From the NCBI GenBank assembly GCA_903849645.1, contig CAINJJ010000047.1, positions 1 through 64,000 of the forward strand: a stretch of DNA of 64,000 bases, read 5' to 3'. Source of the DNA: an uncultured Acidobacteriaceae bacterium. GTDB lineage: Bacteria; Acidobacteriota; Terriglobia; Terriglobales; Acidobacteriaceae. Positions 1-9,588 of this stretch are shown piece after piece; the first letter of the stretch is position 1, and each line of letters begins with the position of its first letter. The notes beneath the pieces were generated by a model, which was not told where the DNA came from, searched no databases, and worked only from the letters and a program-made list of their open reading frames with translations. A program made the translations under genes and the position numbers.

Positions 1-2
1 CG

Positions 3-116
3 GCTGAGACCACGGAGGCTTTCCTGGAAGCTCATGTGCGCGCCTTCGAGAACTTCGGCGGCGTACCGACGCGGATTCTCTACGACAACACCAAGCTAGC
101 CGTGGCGCGGATTCCG
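3..116 (+). pseudogene. IS21-family transposase IstA, internal fragment
   Basis: In frame from base 3 the translation runs [20 protein letters not shown] and on to [13 protein letters not shown]. That is the conserved stretch in the catalytic region of IS21-family IstA transposases. The match stops abruptly near base 116, where reading continues into unrelated codons. The 5' part lies outside the window, so its length is unknown. No istB helper is seen downstream. I take it as a dead remnant in an IS-rich stretch. Confidence 0.75.
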
Positions 117-750
117 CCGAACGGGCAAGCACTTCACTCCCCGCCGGGCGAAAGCTTTTCGCGACTTCTGGTTGGTCGGCGATACTTCCCTTTGGCTTTT
201 GTTCGCCCTCCCTTGGATCGGGTACTGGCACAGGGGGAGGATAGTTGGTATCGGTCATGAATGCCGCCCTGAGGAACAACCCACAGGACCTCTCTGTTGG
301 CAGATTCCCGACTCGTTAACCTTTCGCCATGTCGAAGCTGATTTGCAATGCGGCGGTTCTGGTCGGTGGGACCATCATTCTAGTTGCCGACGCGGTCGTG
401 GTTCGCGTTTCGTTCGTGGCTGCCAGCGTGGTCTATTTCATGCGAGAGTTGGTTCCCCGCCGTGCGCTCAAGGCGGGAGAATGGGCTGCCTGGCTGGTCG
501 GCACCCAGATTGCAGAGCAGCAGTTTTGCCAACAGATACGCAACCCACTGAAGGTTTCCGCGTTTTCACTGATTTACGGCGTAATCAGGGCAAGAGCAGC
601 AGTTTCTAAGTCGGTAAAACTGCTGTTCTGCCCCCACAATACCCACCGAGAAATCCCACACTTCACCCACACAGTGTATTTCATGGCCCATTTTGGCTGC
701 TTTTTGATGCCTTAGAATATATCTATGTTATTGATTATTTTAGACATAGG
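117..750. other. Non-coding or degenerate stretch, nothing recognised
   Basis: No frame gives a recognisable protein here. The longest open frames overlap each other and do not look like known families. The stretch lies between an IS21 fragment and a truncated tRNA and is probably decayed mobile DNA. A 6-bp inverted repeat (CTATGT at 723-728, ACATAG at 744-749) sits beside the tRNA break in an AT-rich patch and may mark an old recombination point. Confidence 0.4.
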
Positions 751-756
751 CGCATC

Positions 757-793
757 AGGAAACTGCTGCTCTATCCACCTGAGCTACGGGGCC
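757..793 (-). pseudogene. 5' half of a tRNA-Arg(CCU) gene, cut in the anticodon loop
   Basis: Read on the minus strand from 793, the sequence gives an acceptor strand GGCCCCG, TA at positions 8-9, a D arm GCTC...GAGC with a normal D loop, A26, a 5' anticodon stem GCAGT and loop TTCCTGA. The putative anticodon is CCT. From tRNA position 39 the sequence no longer pairs with the 5' strand, and no T arm or acceptor 3' strand follows. It is therefore half a tRNA. A break in the anticodon loop is a known attachment position for tyrosine-recombinase elements, and integrase debris lies nearby. Confidence 0.6.
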
Positions 794-950
794 ACGTTTA
801 AAGTGAGCAAATTGTTTAACATCTTCAAAATAGCAGGTCACTTGGGGAACAGTTGCGGTTGGCTCCCGACGTTCCCGCGGGTGCAAGGGCGATGGGAGGC
901 GCCGCGCGTCGAAGACCAACAAACCACATTATCAACAGGGTAACATTACG

Positions 951-1280
951 AGGATTGACCCCATCGGCGGCTACGTCTGGAGGGTGCGGTTCTCCGAATC
1001 GGTCGACGGCAAACGGCATCAGCGGGCGCTCACCTTCGATGGCGCACAATTTTCGACCGAGCCGGACGTCAGGAAAGTCATTGTGCCAACTGTAGTCCGG
1101 GGTCAACTCCAGCACTGAACGGACCATGATCGAGGGAGTGTTTGGCGCTGTGTCCGACCTCTATCGCCGGGAACATCTTCCCGCCCTGGAGCCCTGCACG
1201 CGGCAGACGAACTCCTACCTACTGAAGAATTACATCGAGCCAAAGTTCGTGCGGATATCGATGAAGTGGTTCTGGATCAG
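951..1280 (+). pseudogene. Tyrosine recombinase (integrase) N-terminal remnant, frameshifted
   Basis: One frame from 951 reads RIDPIGGYVWRVRFSESVDG and resembles the arm-binding N-terminal segment of phage-type integrases; it ends at a stop at 1116-1118. A different frame from about 1126 reads VSDLYRREHLPALEPCT and then NSYLLKNYIEPKF, like the SAM-like core-binding domain. It also ends in a stop. At least one frameshift separates the two parts and the catalytic domain is absent. The assignment rests on motif recall and is moderate. Confidence 0.5.
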
Positions 1281-2244
1281 TTGATGGTCGAAGGACAAAA
1301 CCGGCTCCTGATGGTTCTTTGTCCGGCTGGCGAGGGAATTGTGTGTCCCGAGTGTCGGCAGGCGTCATGGCGCAATCATGGTCGATAGCGCCGGCGGCTC
1401 AAAGATCTGCCCTGGGAAGGAATTCCGGTGCGGATCGAGCTTCGCGTTCGACGGTTCTTTTGTGACACGGAAGGCTGTTGCCATCGTATCTTCACGGAAC
1501 GTCTGCCGAAGACACCGCAGAGATAAGCCCGGCGCACTTGCCGGCTGAGCGAGGCGTTGGAACGAATCACCCTGTTGTTGGGCGGGTCAGTGGGCTCTCG
1601 CCTGGCGGAGCAGTTGGGGATCTTGGCCAGCTATTCGACGCTGCTACGGCAGTTGCGGCGCAAATCTGTGGTGATCACCGCGCAGGCGCCGCGCGTGCTT
1701 GGCATCAACGATTGGGCATGGCGCAAGGTGCGCCGCTATCGCACGGGTCTCTGTGACCTTGAACGTGGTAAGGTCGTCGATCTGCTTCCGGATCGAAGCG
1801 CGGAGATCGCCGCGCAACGGCTCGCAAAGTTGCCCGACAGAGCAATCCCGCGCTGTTACCCCGCCCCGGCGGTCATCCCCGCGGCAAGTTGCATGGCTAT
1901 TGCTGAAACAGCCGGAGGTGGCAAGGCTCTATTGGGAAGAACCATAACGGCGATCCAAGGAAATCGCTCAATGCGCATCACTGGCGCGTGCGTTCTGCCG
2001 TCTCATCCGGCAGCGCGACGTCTACGCATGGTTGAGCTGGCGTGATGCCGCCATCGGCCGCCCGCTGGTAAACTTCGCCTGGCACCTCCGCCGCGACCAA
2101 GAAGCAATGCTAGCCGCACTTCAACAGCCCTGGAGCAACGGACCAGTCGAAGGGCACGTTCACCGATTGAAGCTGATTAAACGCTCCATGTGCGGCCGCG
2201 CAAACTTCGACCTCCTCCACCTCCACGTCGTCAATGCTGCATGA
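1281..2244 (+). mobile_element. Decayed ISL3-family transposase
   Basis: Segments in different frames together cover an ISL3-type transposase. Bases 1281-1388 encode the N-terminal zinc-finger region (CPECRQASWRNHG) ending at a TAG. Bases 1557-1850 encode the part with VLGINDWAWRKVRRY and CDLERGKVVDLLPDRSAE. Bases 2032-2244 encode the C-terminal WSNGPVEGHVHRLKLIKRSM region. Part of the DDE core between these is missing or out of frame. I see no clear terminal inverted repeats. The element is non-functional. Confidence 0.8.
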
Positions 2245-2251
2245 CATCCAA

Positions 2252-2521
2252 TCATCCACGATGGCGCAAATTCCATGCCACAGCTTCATCAATTGTGTGG
2301 AAGAACCCCTTTGACGCCGCCACGTCACGCCGCTCACGCGGCGCCAGACGGCCTATTCTATGCTCCGGCGCGTACACCGTGGTCCCTTGCGGCTTGTGCC
2401 ATCGGGATTTCCAGCGAAGAAGGGCTGTCTTCTCCTGAGCCCAGGCAATGGTGATGCGGAAACTCTCGTCGTCGCTGATGCTGAACGGAACTGTTGCAAG
2501 ATTTGCGATCAGGTTGGCCAT
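2252..2521 (-). CDS. Uncharacterised ORF, probably a remnant
   Basis: An open frame of about 89 codons starts at ATG 2521 with MANLIANLATVPFSI and ends FFHTIDEAVAWNLRHRG. I do not recognise a family. The frame can be extended upstream to 2581, and another minus-strand frame (2358-2717) overlaps it, which may reflect a frameshifted longer gene. No convincing ribosome binding site is visible. It sits between the ISL3 remnant and the glycosidase cluster, so it may be mobile-element debris. Confidence 0.25.
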   Translation of the reverse strand: MANLIANLATVPFSISDDESFRITIAWAQEKTALLRWKSRWHKPQGTTVYAPEHRIGRLAPRERRDVAASKGFFHTIDEAVAWNLRHRG

Positions 2522-2804
2522 TTCCCTTTTCACCGATTGGTGTGCCCCGGACCTCATCGTTGTCGGGCAGGAGGTTCTCAAAGACCGCGACGTCCGGCGC
2601 TCCGGCGTAGGACTCCTCCCACAGCGGCAGGCATGGCCACTTTTTTAGAGATAGGCACCAGGTTCGATGTGTTTTCGGGCTCGGCCATTTGCACGCGGGC
2701 GGGGGATGCCGTGACAATACGGACGTGACTCAGCAAGGACCTGCCTTTGCGGCGGCGGAAAGCGGCGCCGTGAGCGGACAGACAAGCGCTGAGCAAGGAG
2801 CCCT

Positions 2805-5800
2805 GTGAGCCAGTTTCCGAAGTTCACCCGGAGGATGCTTTTAAAGTCGGGCTCAGTGGGCCTGATCGGACTCAGCCTCCGCGATTCTCTGTGCGCCATC
2901 TCATCAGACGACGTAGAAACGCACCATGCCCACTTTGTGAACCCGCCGGACGGGGCAAGGCCGTGGGTCTACTGGTACTTCATGGATGGCCACCTTGCAC
3001 CGGAAGGAATGACCGCCGACCTCGAGGCTATGAAGCGCGCGGGAATTGGCGGCGGGATTTATCTCGAGGTCGGAATTGGGATTTCCCCAGGGCCGGTGCG
3101 GTTCATGACCGAGCAGTGGCAGCAGACGATTGCTGATGCGTTTGGAAAAGCCGATGAGTTGGGGCTGGAGATCGCTTTGGCGGCGGGTGCAGGGTGGTGT
3201 GGCGCGGGCGGCCCGTGGGTGAAACCGGAAGAGTCAATGCAGTTCCTCGTGACGAGCCAGACGCGCGTGCACGGGCCGGGAAAGTTCAGCGAGCAACTGC
3301 CGCGACCAAAGCCGAGGACACCGTTCTTCGGTGAAGAAACGCTGACGCCGGAGCTGCGCGCGAAGTGGGAGGACTTCTACATCGATTCGCACGTGTTGGC
3401 CTTTCCGGCGCCGGAGGGCCAGGCGCAGTCGGAGGATTTGGCAGAAAAGGCTCTATATATGCGGGGCTCGTATTCCTCTCAGATACTCGGGCCGTATGCA
3501 ACAGTGCCGTGGGTACGGCCGTTCCTGCCGAGCCGTGCTGCGTACCCGGAAGTTGCCGTGCGGGAGTGCGTGACGCAATCGAGAGTGCAGGACCTGACCA
3601 GTCAGATGGGGAAAGACGGGCACTTGGAGTGGAATATTCCGGAGGGGGACTGGATCCTGCTGCGTGCGGGGCGGAGGATCACGGCGCAGACTACGCGACC
3701 GGCGCCAATACCGGGCCTGGGATTTGAGACCGACAAGTTCAGCCGCGCCGCGATCGATCACCACTTCGAGGCCTACTACGGGAAACTCCTGGAGCGCATC
3801 GGGACGCGGCGCCACAAAGCAAGCGGACTGACGACGTTGCATTATGACAGTTGGGAGATGAGTTCGCAGAACTGGACGCCCGACTTCCCAGCTCAATTCA
3901 AGGCGCGGCGTGGATACGACGTGACAGCCTACCTCCCCGTGCTGGCGGGATTCGTCGTCAACGACCGCGGCGCAACCGAGCGGTTCCTTTGGGACTTCCG
4001 TCAGACCGCGCAGGAGTTGGTGATCGAGAACCAGGCGCAGCGGCTTCGCGATCTGGGACACAAATACGGGCTGCAGCTTTCGCTGGAGCCGTATGACCTG
4101 GACCCGTGCTCGGACCTGGAACTTGGCCGCGTGGCTGATGTGCCGATGGCGGAGTTCTGGTCCCACTTCGGCGAGATCGATTCGAACTGGAGCGTGGTCG
4201 AATCCACTTCGGTAGGTCACACCAACGGGCGAACCATCATCGCCGCAGAGGCCTTCACAGCGGAGTTTGCTGAGCGGTGGCTGCAGCATCCGGCATCGAT
4301 CAAGAACCAGGGCGACTGGGCCTTCTGCGCGGGCATCAACCGCATTGTCTTTCATCGCTTCCAGTCGCAGTCGGGGATTGATCGCTCCCCGGGCATGACC
4401 ATGGGCCCCGATGGCGGATATGGCGTGCATTGGGACCGCACCCAGACCTGGTGGGATATGGCGCAAGCCTATCACCGCTATGTCGCGCGTTGCTCTGCGA
4501 TGCTGCGTCGCGGGCTGTTTGTAGCCGATGTGCTGTACCTTGCCGCAGAAGGGGCGCCCCATGTGTTTCTTCCGCCGCCGTCAGTGTTTCTGCCGGGCGA
4601 GTTTCCTGACCGGGGCGGCTACAACTTCGACGGATGCAGTCCCGAGACACTCATAGCGCGCGCGTCGGTGGCGGACGGTGACATCGTGTTTCCCGACGGC
4701 ATGCGCTATCGGCTGTTGGTGCTGCCGCAGGTTGAGACGATGACGCCGCGCCTGTTGCGCAAGGTTAGGGATCTGGTTCAAGCAGGCGCGACCATCATCG
4801 GGATGCCGCCCCAAGCATCGCCAAGCCTGAGCAACTATCCGCACTGCGACGCCGAGGTCCAGCAATTATCGAGGGAGCTTTGGGCCGGCCGGGGCGAGGG
4901 TGAAGTTCGCTCCGTAGGCCGGGGCGCCGTGCTTCAAGATGCCAGCGCATTCCGGTGGGGTCAGCAGAATCCGCTGGCAACGGCGCGGTGGATCTGGGCG
5001 GCTGGCTCGAATGATCCAGGCGGGAACAGGGGAACGAAAATGTTCACCCGCAGGTTCCATGTAGACTCCGCGGCCGCAATCGACATAGCGGAGGTCCTGA
5101 TCACTGCCATCCCTTCCTACGAAGTGGATGTGAACGGCGTGCGCCTTGGCGCTGGCCATGTTACAGATCAGGTGCGCAGGTTTGACGTGACCTCTCTGCT
5201 CACCAGCGGCGAGAACGAAATCCGCGTGACGGTGGATGGAAGCAAGCACGCGGGGAACCTGCCGTTCGGCGTAATCGCGGCAGTGGCTCATTCAGACGCA
5301 ACGGGCCGGCAAGTCGTCGTGGCTACCGATGGGTCGTGGCAGGTGGCCGCGGACGCCGGTGCTGAACTCTCAGTGGAGCAAGGCGGCTTCGATGCGACGC
5401 CCTGGAAACTTACCCCGGCAAGCCTGCAGCAGGCTTCGCTCTATCCGCCGTATCGGGTGACGGCACGGGAGCTGATCGCTCGGGGCATCCAACCGGATTT
5501 CGTTGGAGAGGGCGTTCGCGCTATCCACCGTCGAGACGGCAACGAAGACCTGTACTTCATCGCCAACCGCTTGGAGCGCGAGAATGCGGTGACCTGCACG
5601 TTTCGCGTTACCGGCATGCGCCCCGAGTGGTGGGACGCCGTGACCGGAGAGCGTCGTCCGCTTGGCCAGTTTGAAGAGAAGGACGGGCGGACTCTGGTGC
5701 CGGTGCGACTGGCGCCGCATGAGAGCGGGTTTGTGGTGTTTCGCGCGAGCCAACACCACAGCCCGGCCGGCGAAAACTTTCCCACTCTTGCTGCCCTTCA

Positions 5801-6278
5801 AACGATCGAGGGTCCGTGGGAGGTATCGTTCGATCCAAACTGGGGCGGCCCTGCCAATGTGCAGTTTGACCGCCTGGAGGACTGGACGCAGCGCAATGAA
5901 CCGGGCATTCGCTACTACTCAGGCAAGGCCACCTACCGGATCCGCTTCGACGCCTCGAATGTGGGCGTGGAGCGGGACCTGTTCCTCTCGTTGGGGCGTG
6001 TGCACAATATCGCGTCAGTCCGCTTGAATGGGCGCGACCTTGGCGTGGTGTGGTGCGCTCCGTGGCGGGCCAGCGTGCCGGCAAATGGACTGAAGGCGCG
6101 TGGAAACGAGTTGGAGATCACCGTGGCTAACCTGTGGGTGAACCGGCTGATTCGCGACAGCGGGCTGCTGGAGAAAGAGCGTCTGACCTGGATTCCGGGC
6201 AAGTATCCATTCCAGTCAGAGGACCCACTGCAACCCTCGGGACTCCTGGGGCCGGTACGAATCGAAGCGCGTGGCTGA
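2805..6278 (+). CDS. GH106-type alpha-L-rhamnosidase, exported
   Basis: This 1157-residue protein starts at GTG 2805, behind an AAGGAG six bases upstream. A twin-arginine-like leader (FTRRMLLKSG) begins it. The mature part opens with PPDGARPWVYWYFMDGHL and an EAMKRAGIGGGIYLEVG stretch, the start of the catalytic barrel in GH106 proteins. The C-terminal 200 residues form beta-sandwich domains ending NLWVNRLIRDSG...PSGLLGPVRI, usual for this family. Known GH106 enzymes remove L-rhamnose from pectic rhamnogalacturonan and plant glycosides. It is the first of four co-directional glycosidases. The exact substrate cannot be read from sequence. Confidence 0.85.
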   Translation: MSQFPKFTRRMLLKSGSVGLIGLSLRDSLCAISSDDVETHHAHFVNPPDGARPWVYWYFMDGHLAPEGMTADLEAMKRAGIGGGIYLEVGIGISPGPVRFMTEQWQQTIADAFGKADELGLEIALAAGAGWCGAGGPWVKPEESMQFLVTSQTRVHGPGKFSEQLPRPKPRTPFFGEETLTPELRAKWEDFYIDSHVLAFPAPEGQAQSEDLAEKALYMRGSYSSQILGPYATVPWVRPFLPSRAAYPEVAVRECVTQSRVQDLTSQMGKDGHLEWNIPEGDWILLRAGRRITAQTTRPAPIPGLGFETDKFSRAAIDHHFEAYYGKLLERIGTRRHKASGLTTLHYDSWEMSSQNWTPDFPAQFKARRGYDVTAYLPVLAGFVVNDRGATERFLWDFRQTAQELVIENQAQRLRDLGHKYGLQLSLEPYDLDPCSDLELGRVADVPMAEFWSHFGEIDSNWSVVESTSVGHTNGRTIIAAEAFTAEFAERWLQHPASIKNQGDWAFCAGINRIVFHRFQSQSGIDRSPGMTMGPDGGYGVHWDRTQTWWDMAQAYHRYVARCSAMLRRGLFVADVLYLAAEGAPHVFLPPPSVFLPGEFPDRGGYNFDGCSPETLIARASVADGDIVFPDGMRYRLLVLPQVETMTPRLLRKVRDLVQAGATIIGMPPQASPSLSNYPHCDAEVQQLSRELWAGRGEGEVRSVGRGAVLQDASAFRWGQQNPLATARWIWAAGSNDPGGNRGTKMFTRRFHVDSAAAIDIAEVLITAIPSYEVDVNGVRLGAGHVTDQVRRFDVTSLLTSGENEIRVTVDGSKHAGNLPFGVIAAVAHSDATGRQVVVATDGSWQVAADAGAELSVEQGGFDATPWKLTPASLQQASLYPPYRVTARELIARGIQPDFVGEGVRAIHRRDGNEDLYFIANRLERENAVTCTFRVTGMRPEWWDAVTGERRPLGQFEEKDGRTLVPVRLAPHESGFVVFRASQHHSPAGENFPTLAALQTIEGPWEVSFDPNWGGPANVQFDRLEDWTQRNEPGIRYYSGKATYRIRFDASNVGVERDLFLSLGRVHNIASVRLNGRDLGVVWCAPWRASVPANGLKARGNELEITVANLWVNRLIRDSGLLEKERLTWIPGKYPFQSEDPLQPSGLLGPVRIEARG

Positions 6279-6570
6279 CCAGCGTCTTGAGTCCTTCACC
6301 TGGCGCCGTCGTCTTTTCATTTCTATGCGGATTTTTCTTCTCGAGTTCGTATCATGATTGGTCTGTGAGGGTTTGGACGGTTGATCTGATTCGTCGTCAA
6401 CATTCTGTCAAAGCCAAGGGCTATATGTCCCGAAAACGCCGCTTGGGCAGGGGATCACGCTCGGGCTGTCAGAGGCCGAATTCCAGATACTGGCCGACTT
6501 CACAGGAGTAATCTGCCTCGGTGACTGTCTCGGGGATAATGCACTCATCGAGTCGCTTGAAAGGAGTCCA

Positions 6571-7572
6571 ATGAATCGGCGAGCCTTTGCTGGAACCCTT
6601 CTGGGATTGCAGTTTGCAGCGCCTGCTCTTATGGGCCAACATCCAGTTGGAAGCGATGAATCTTCGTTTCCTCGCGGCCTGCGCACCTTTACCAGCACCG
6701 GAAAGGAAGAGCAGCCTTTTGTGGAAGCCGCAGAGGCGCAACTCGCCTGGCAGACGGGATCGGGCTACCTGGACCACATGTGGTTTGGAGGGGCCTTCAA
6801 AGACTACAAGCGACTCAGAATCCGGGTGTACGTCGATGGAGAGACTGACCCGTCCATCGACATGGAACTGGGCCTGGGCGTGGGAGTCGGCTTCCAGGAC
6901 GCGGCGGCTCCGTGGGGCAATCGTTTCGCGGGCGTGACAGGCGAGCCCAGCGGGATTTACTTCAACCATTGCATTCCGTATGCGCGGAGTATTCGAGTCA
7001 CGGCCGAATTGCCGCCCGGAGTTCCGCGCGACACGGTGCTGTGGTGGATCATCCGCGGGCTGAAGAATGGACAAGCCGAAGTGTGCGGTATTCCGCTGCC
7101 CTCCAAGGCGCGACTGAGGCTGCACAAGATCATCGATCGGGAGGTTCAGCCGCTGGAAGAATTCGAGCTTGCACATGCGGCGGGCGCCGGACTCCTGTTT
7201 CAGGTGACGATGGCCGCCGAGAGCAGCAACTTTGAATATATGGAAGGACAGATGCGGGCATACTTTGGCCCAGAGACGGAACCAGAGTTCCTTTCCTCGG
7301 GACTGGAGGACTATTTTCTCGGGACCTATTACTTCAATCGCGGTCTCTACCATCTTCCCCAGGCCGGATTGACTCACAAGGACGACTCAACGAGTTCCTT
7401 CTCGGCGTATCGTTACCACAATGACGGTCCCGTGGTTTTCAGCGAGGGCTTTCGGCTGACCTGCCGTTGCGGCGAGCGCCGGGGCCAGAAGACGTTCGGG
7501 ACAACAGGCCATCCGCAACCGACGAAGTACACGACCTACGCGTGGATCTACGAGTTTTCGAGGACAATATGA
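6571..7572 (+). CDS. GH172 (DUF2961) glycoside hydrolase, exported
   Basis: This 333-residue protein starts at ATG 6571 with AAAGGAG four bases upstream. A short signal-like N-terminus (MNRRAFAGTLLGLQF) precedes a DUF2961 domain. Diagnostic stretches are YLDHMWFGGAF, IYFNHCIPYARSIRV and the glutamate-containing SGLEDYFLGTYYFN. The end, TKYTTYAWIYEF, is the usual family C-terminus, so the gene looks complete. Family members described so far act on fructofuranose or arabinofuranose linkages, which suggests an exo-furanosidase. Its stop overlaps a possible ATG at 7569 of the next gene, consistent with co-transcription. Confidence 0.8.
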   Translation: MNRRAFAGTLLGLQFAAPALMGQHPVGSDESSFPRGLRTFTSTGKEEQPFVEAAEAQLAWQTGSGYLDHMWFGGAFKDYKRLRIRVYVDGETDPSIDMELGLGVGVGFQDAAAPWGNRFAGVTGEPSGIYFNHCIPYARSIRVTAELPPGVPRDTVLWWIIRGLKNGQAEVCGIPLPSKARLRLHKIIDREVQPLEEFELAHAAGAGLLFQVTMAAESSNFEYMEGQMRAYFGPETEPEFLSSGLEDYFLGTYYFNRGLYHLPQAGLTHKDDSTSSFSAYRYHNDGPVVFSEGFRLTCRCGERRGQKTFGTTGHPQPTKYTTYAWIYEFSRTI

Positions 7573-7604
7573 ACCCAGCGGGCGATAAGGCGAGCGAGGA
7601 GACG

Positions 7605-9188
7605 ATGAAAGGGAATATGGCTTTCAAAATGCAGGAACGACGGGGACCATCCAGGCGAAATATTGTTTCCGTGAATTCTTTGTGGCTGGTTCTCCTATCG
7701 GCAACTGCGTGCTTCGGCGCTGCGCCGATGGGATGGAATTCCTGGAACAGTTTCGCCAACATCGTGGACTCCAGGATTGTTCAGGAACAGGCCAGAGCTT
7801 TGGCCTCGAACGGCATGAAAGATGCGGGCTATGAGTACGTCGTCATCGACGAAGGATGGTGGTTGGGAGAACGCGATGCCGCCGGCAACATCGTCGTCAA
7901 TCCCAAACAGTGGCCTGCCATTCAGCCCGGCCAGAAAGATGGCGAGATGGCCAATATCGCCGCCTACATTCACAGCCTGGGACTGAAGGCTGGCATCTAC
8001 ACCGACGCTGGTCGAGACGGATGCAGCATGTACCCTGACTCCGGCCCAAAGCTCCTGAACACCGGCAGCGAGGGGCATTATGACCAGGACTTCCTGCAGT
8101 TTTCAAAGTGGGGCTTTGACTACGTCAAGGTTGACTGGTGCGGCGGCGACAAGGAGAAGCGCTCTGGCGCGGTGCTGTATGCGGAAATTGCTCGCGCCAT
8201 TCAGAAGACGGAAAAGATCACTGGACGGAATTTGTATTTCTCCATTTGCGAGTGGGGCAGCCAGAATCCCTGGTTCTGGGGTCCGGGTGTCGGAGGAATC
8301 GAAAGCACTCTATGGCGCACCGGCGGCGACATCATTCCCCCCGTCGTAGAGAGCTTGCATGATCCCGAACACGAAAAGCGCGTCATCACCGCCGATGACG
8401 TGCTGCATTCTTTCGACGCGGGGTTGCATCCTGAAGCTCAGCACACAGGCTACTACAACGACCTCGACATGATGGTGATCGGCATGCGCGGCATGACCAA
8501 TTCGCTCGATCGCACCCATATGGGACTGTGGGCCATTTCGAGCGCGCCGCTGATGGTCGGCTCAGACCTCACGCGTCTTTCTCCCGCTGCCTTGTCGCTG
8601 CTGACAAATCGAGAAGCGCTCGCAATTCACAATGACCCTTATGGACTGCAGCCTGTCAGGGTCGAAGAGCCCAGTCCTGGAATCCAGATCTGGGTAAAGC
8701 CGATGGCCATTGCCGGACGGCGTGCGATCGGAATCCTGAATCGCACGGACGCCTCATCGCAAGTGAAACTTCATTGGGAGAAGCTGGGGCTGAAAGGCGC
8801 TCCAAAATCGCTGCGCGACGTCTGGAACGGAATCGCTGTCGGAAGGGTGAACGACACCGTCTCCGTTCCGGCGCATGATCTTGCGTTTCTGATCGTGGTT
8901 GGCGACGATGAATCGCCGGAAGAGTATTCCGCGAATGGAGACAGTATCAGCGGGATGAAGGCGACACCTGGGCTGACTTTTGCACGACTGCAGTATGCAA
9001 ACACCTCTGGTCACGTGGTCGTAGTCTCGGTGAAAAGCACATCGGGACTGAGCACAGCACTTGCTCTACCGCCAACCGCCGGATCAGAAACCGGCACGAT
9101 TGGTATCATTTTGCCTCGCGGAACAGCCGACCTCTCGTTCGATCGGCAAGGGGCGGAGATCCGCAAGCTGCTTGTAGATGCCTGGTGA
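7605..9188 (+). CDS. GH27 alpha-galactosidase, exported
   Basis: The mature enzyme begins APMGWNSWNSFA, the canonical GH27 start. With the ATG at 7605 the nucleophile is Asp177 (YVKVDWCGG) and the acid/base is Asp242 (WRTGGDI); YYNDLDMM is a further family motif. A hydrophobic leader (LWLVLLSATACFG) precedes the domain. The start is uncertain: ATG 7569, 7605 and 7618 and GTG 7671 are all in frame, and I prefer 7605 because GAGGAG lies just upstream. The C-terminal part is an all-beta domain. The enzyme should release terminal alpha-D-galactose from oligosaccharides or galactomannan-type chains. Confidence 0.88.
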   Translation: MKGNMAFKMQERRGPSRRNIVSVNSLWLVLLSATACFGAAPMGWNSWNSFANIVDSRIVQEQARALASNGMKDAGYEYVVIDEGWWLGERDAAGNIVVNPKQWPAIQPGQKDGEMANIAAYIHSLGLKAGIYTDAGRDGCSMYPDSGPKLLNTGSEGHYDQDFLQFSKWGFDYVKVDWCGGDKEKRSGAVLYAEIARAIQKTEKITGRNLYFSICEWGSQNPWFWGPGVGGIESTLWRTGGDIIPPVVESLHDPEHEKRVITADDVLHSFDAGLHPEAQHTGYYNDLDMMVIGMRGMTNSLDRTHMGLWAISSAPLMVGSDLTRLSPAALSLLTNREALAIHNDPYGLQPVRVEEPSPGIQIWVKPMAIAGRRAIGILNRTDASSQVKLHWEKLGLKGAPKSLRDVWNGIAVGRVNDTVSVPAHDLAFLIVVGDDESPEEYSANGDSISGMKATPGLTFARLQYANTSGHVVVVSVKSTSGLSTALALPPTAGSETGTIGIILPRGTADLSFDRQGAEIRKLLVDAW

Positions 9189-9588
9189 CGAGCGATCAGA
9201 TTGAACTCGGACGCTCTCCCAAAACAACGGCAGTTGCTTTGCGACATCCATGCGAGATTGATCTTGTGACCGGCGGCCGACTTGCCGGATGTTCAGCCGT
9301 CGGCTTGCTTTCAACGGTTGGCAACAGATCGAGGCACTCATCGACACGCAGTTCGGGCAGTGTTCTCTCTTATTTCTCGAAATCGCCCCTGGGCCGGGTA
9401 TCCGCGGTTGGGTTCATTCACAGGATTCCAGTCGCGATGCCGACTTAATCGGACTGGACGAACAGGCATCGGGCCCGTTCGGCTCCCTGTATGCGCGGCA
9501 CTGGTGACAATGCTTCGTACGAAACCTACTCTTGCGCTGTCTCGTCTCTTTGACTGTGCAAGCACTTTGAGTTTTCAGGAGTTCGCCT
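9189..9588. other. Intergenic gap, nothing recognised
   Basis: About 400 bases separate the GH27 and GH2 genes. The overlapping short frames on both strands give no recognisable protein. The GH2 ribosome binding site (AGGAG) is at its right end. The gap is long enough for a separate promoter for the GH2 gene, but I cannot point to one. Confidence 0.5.
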
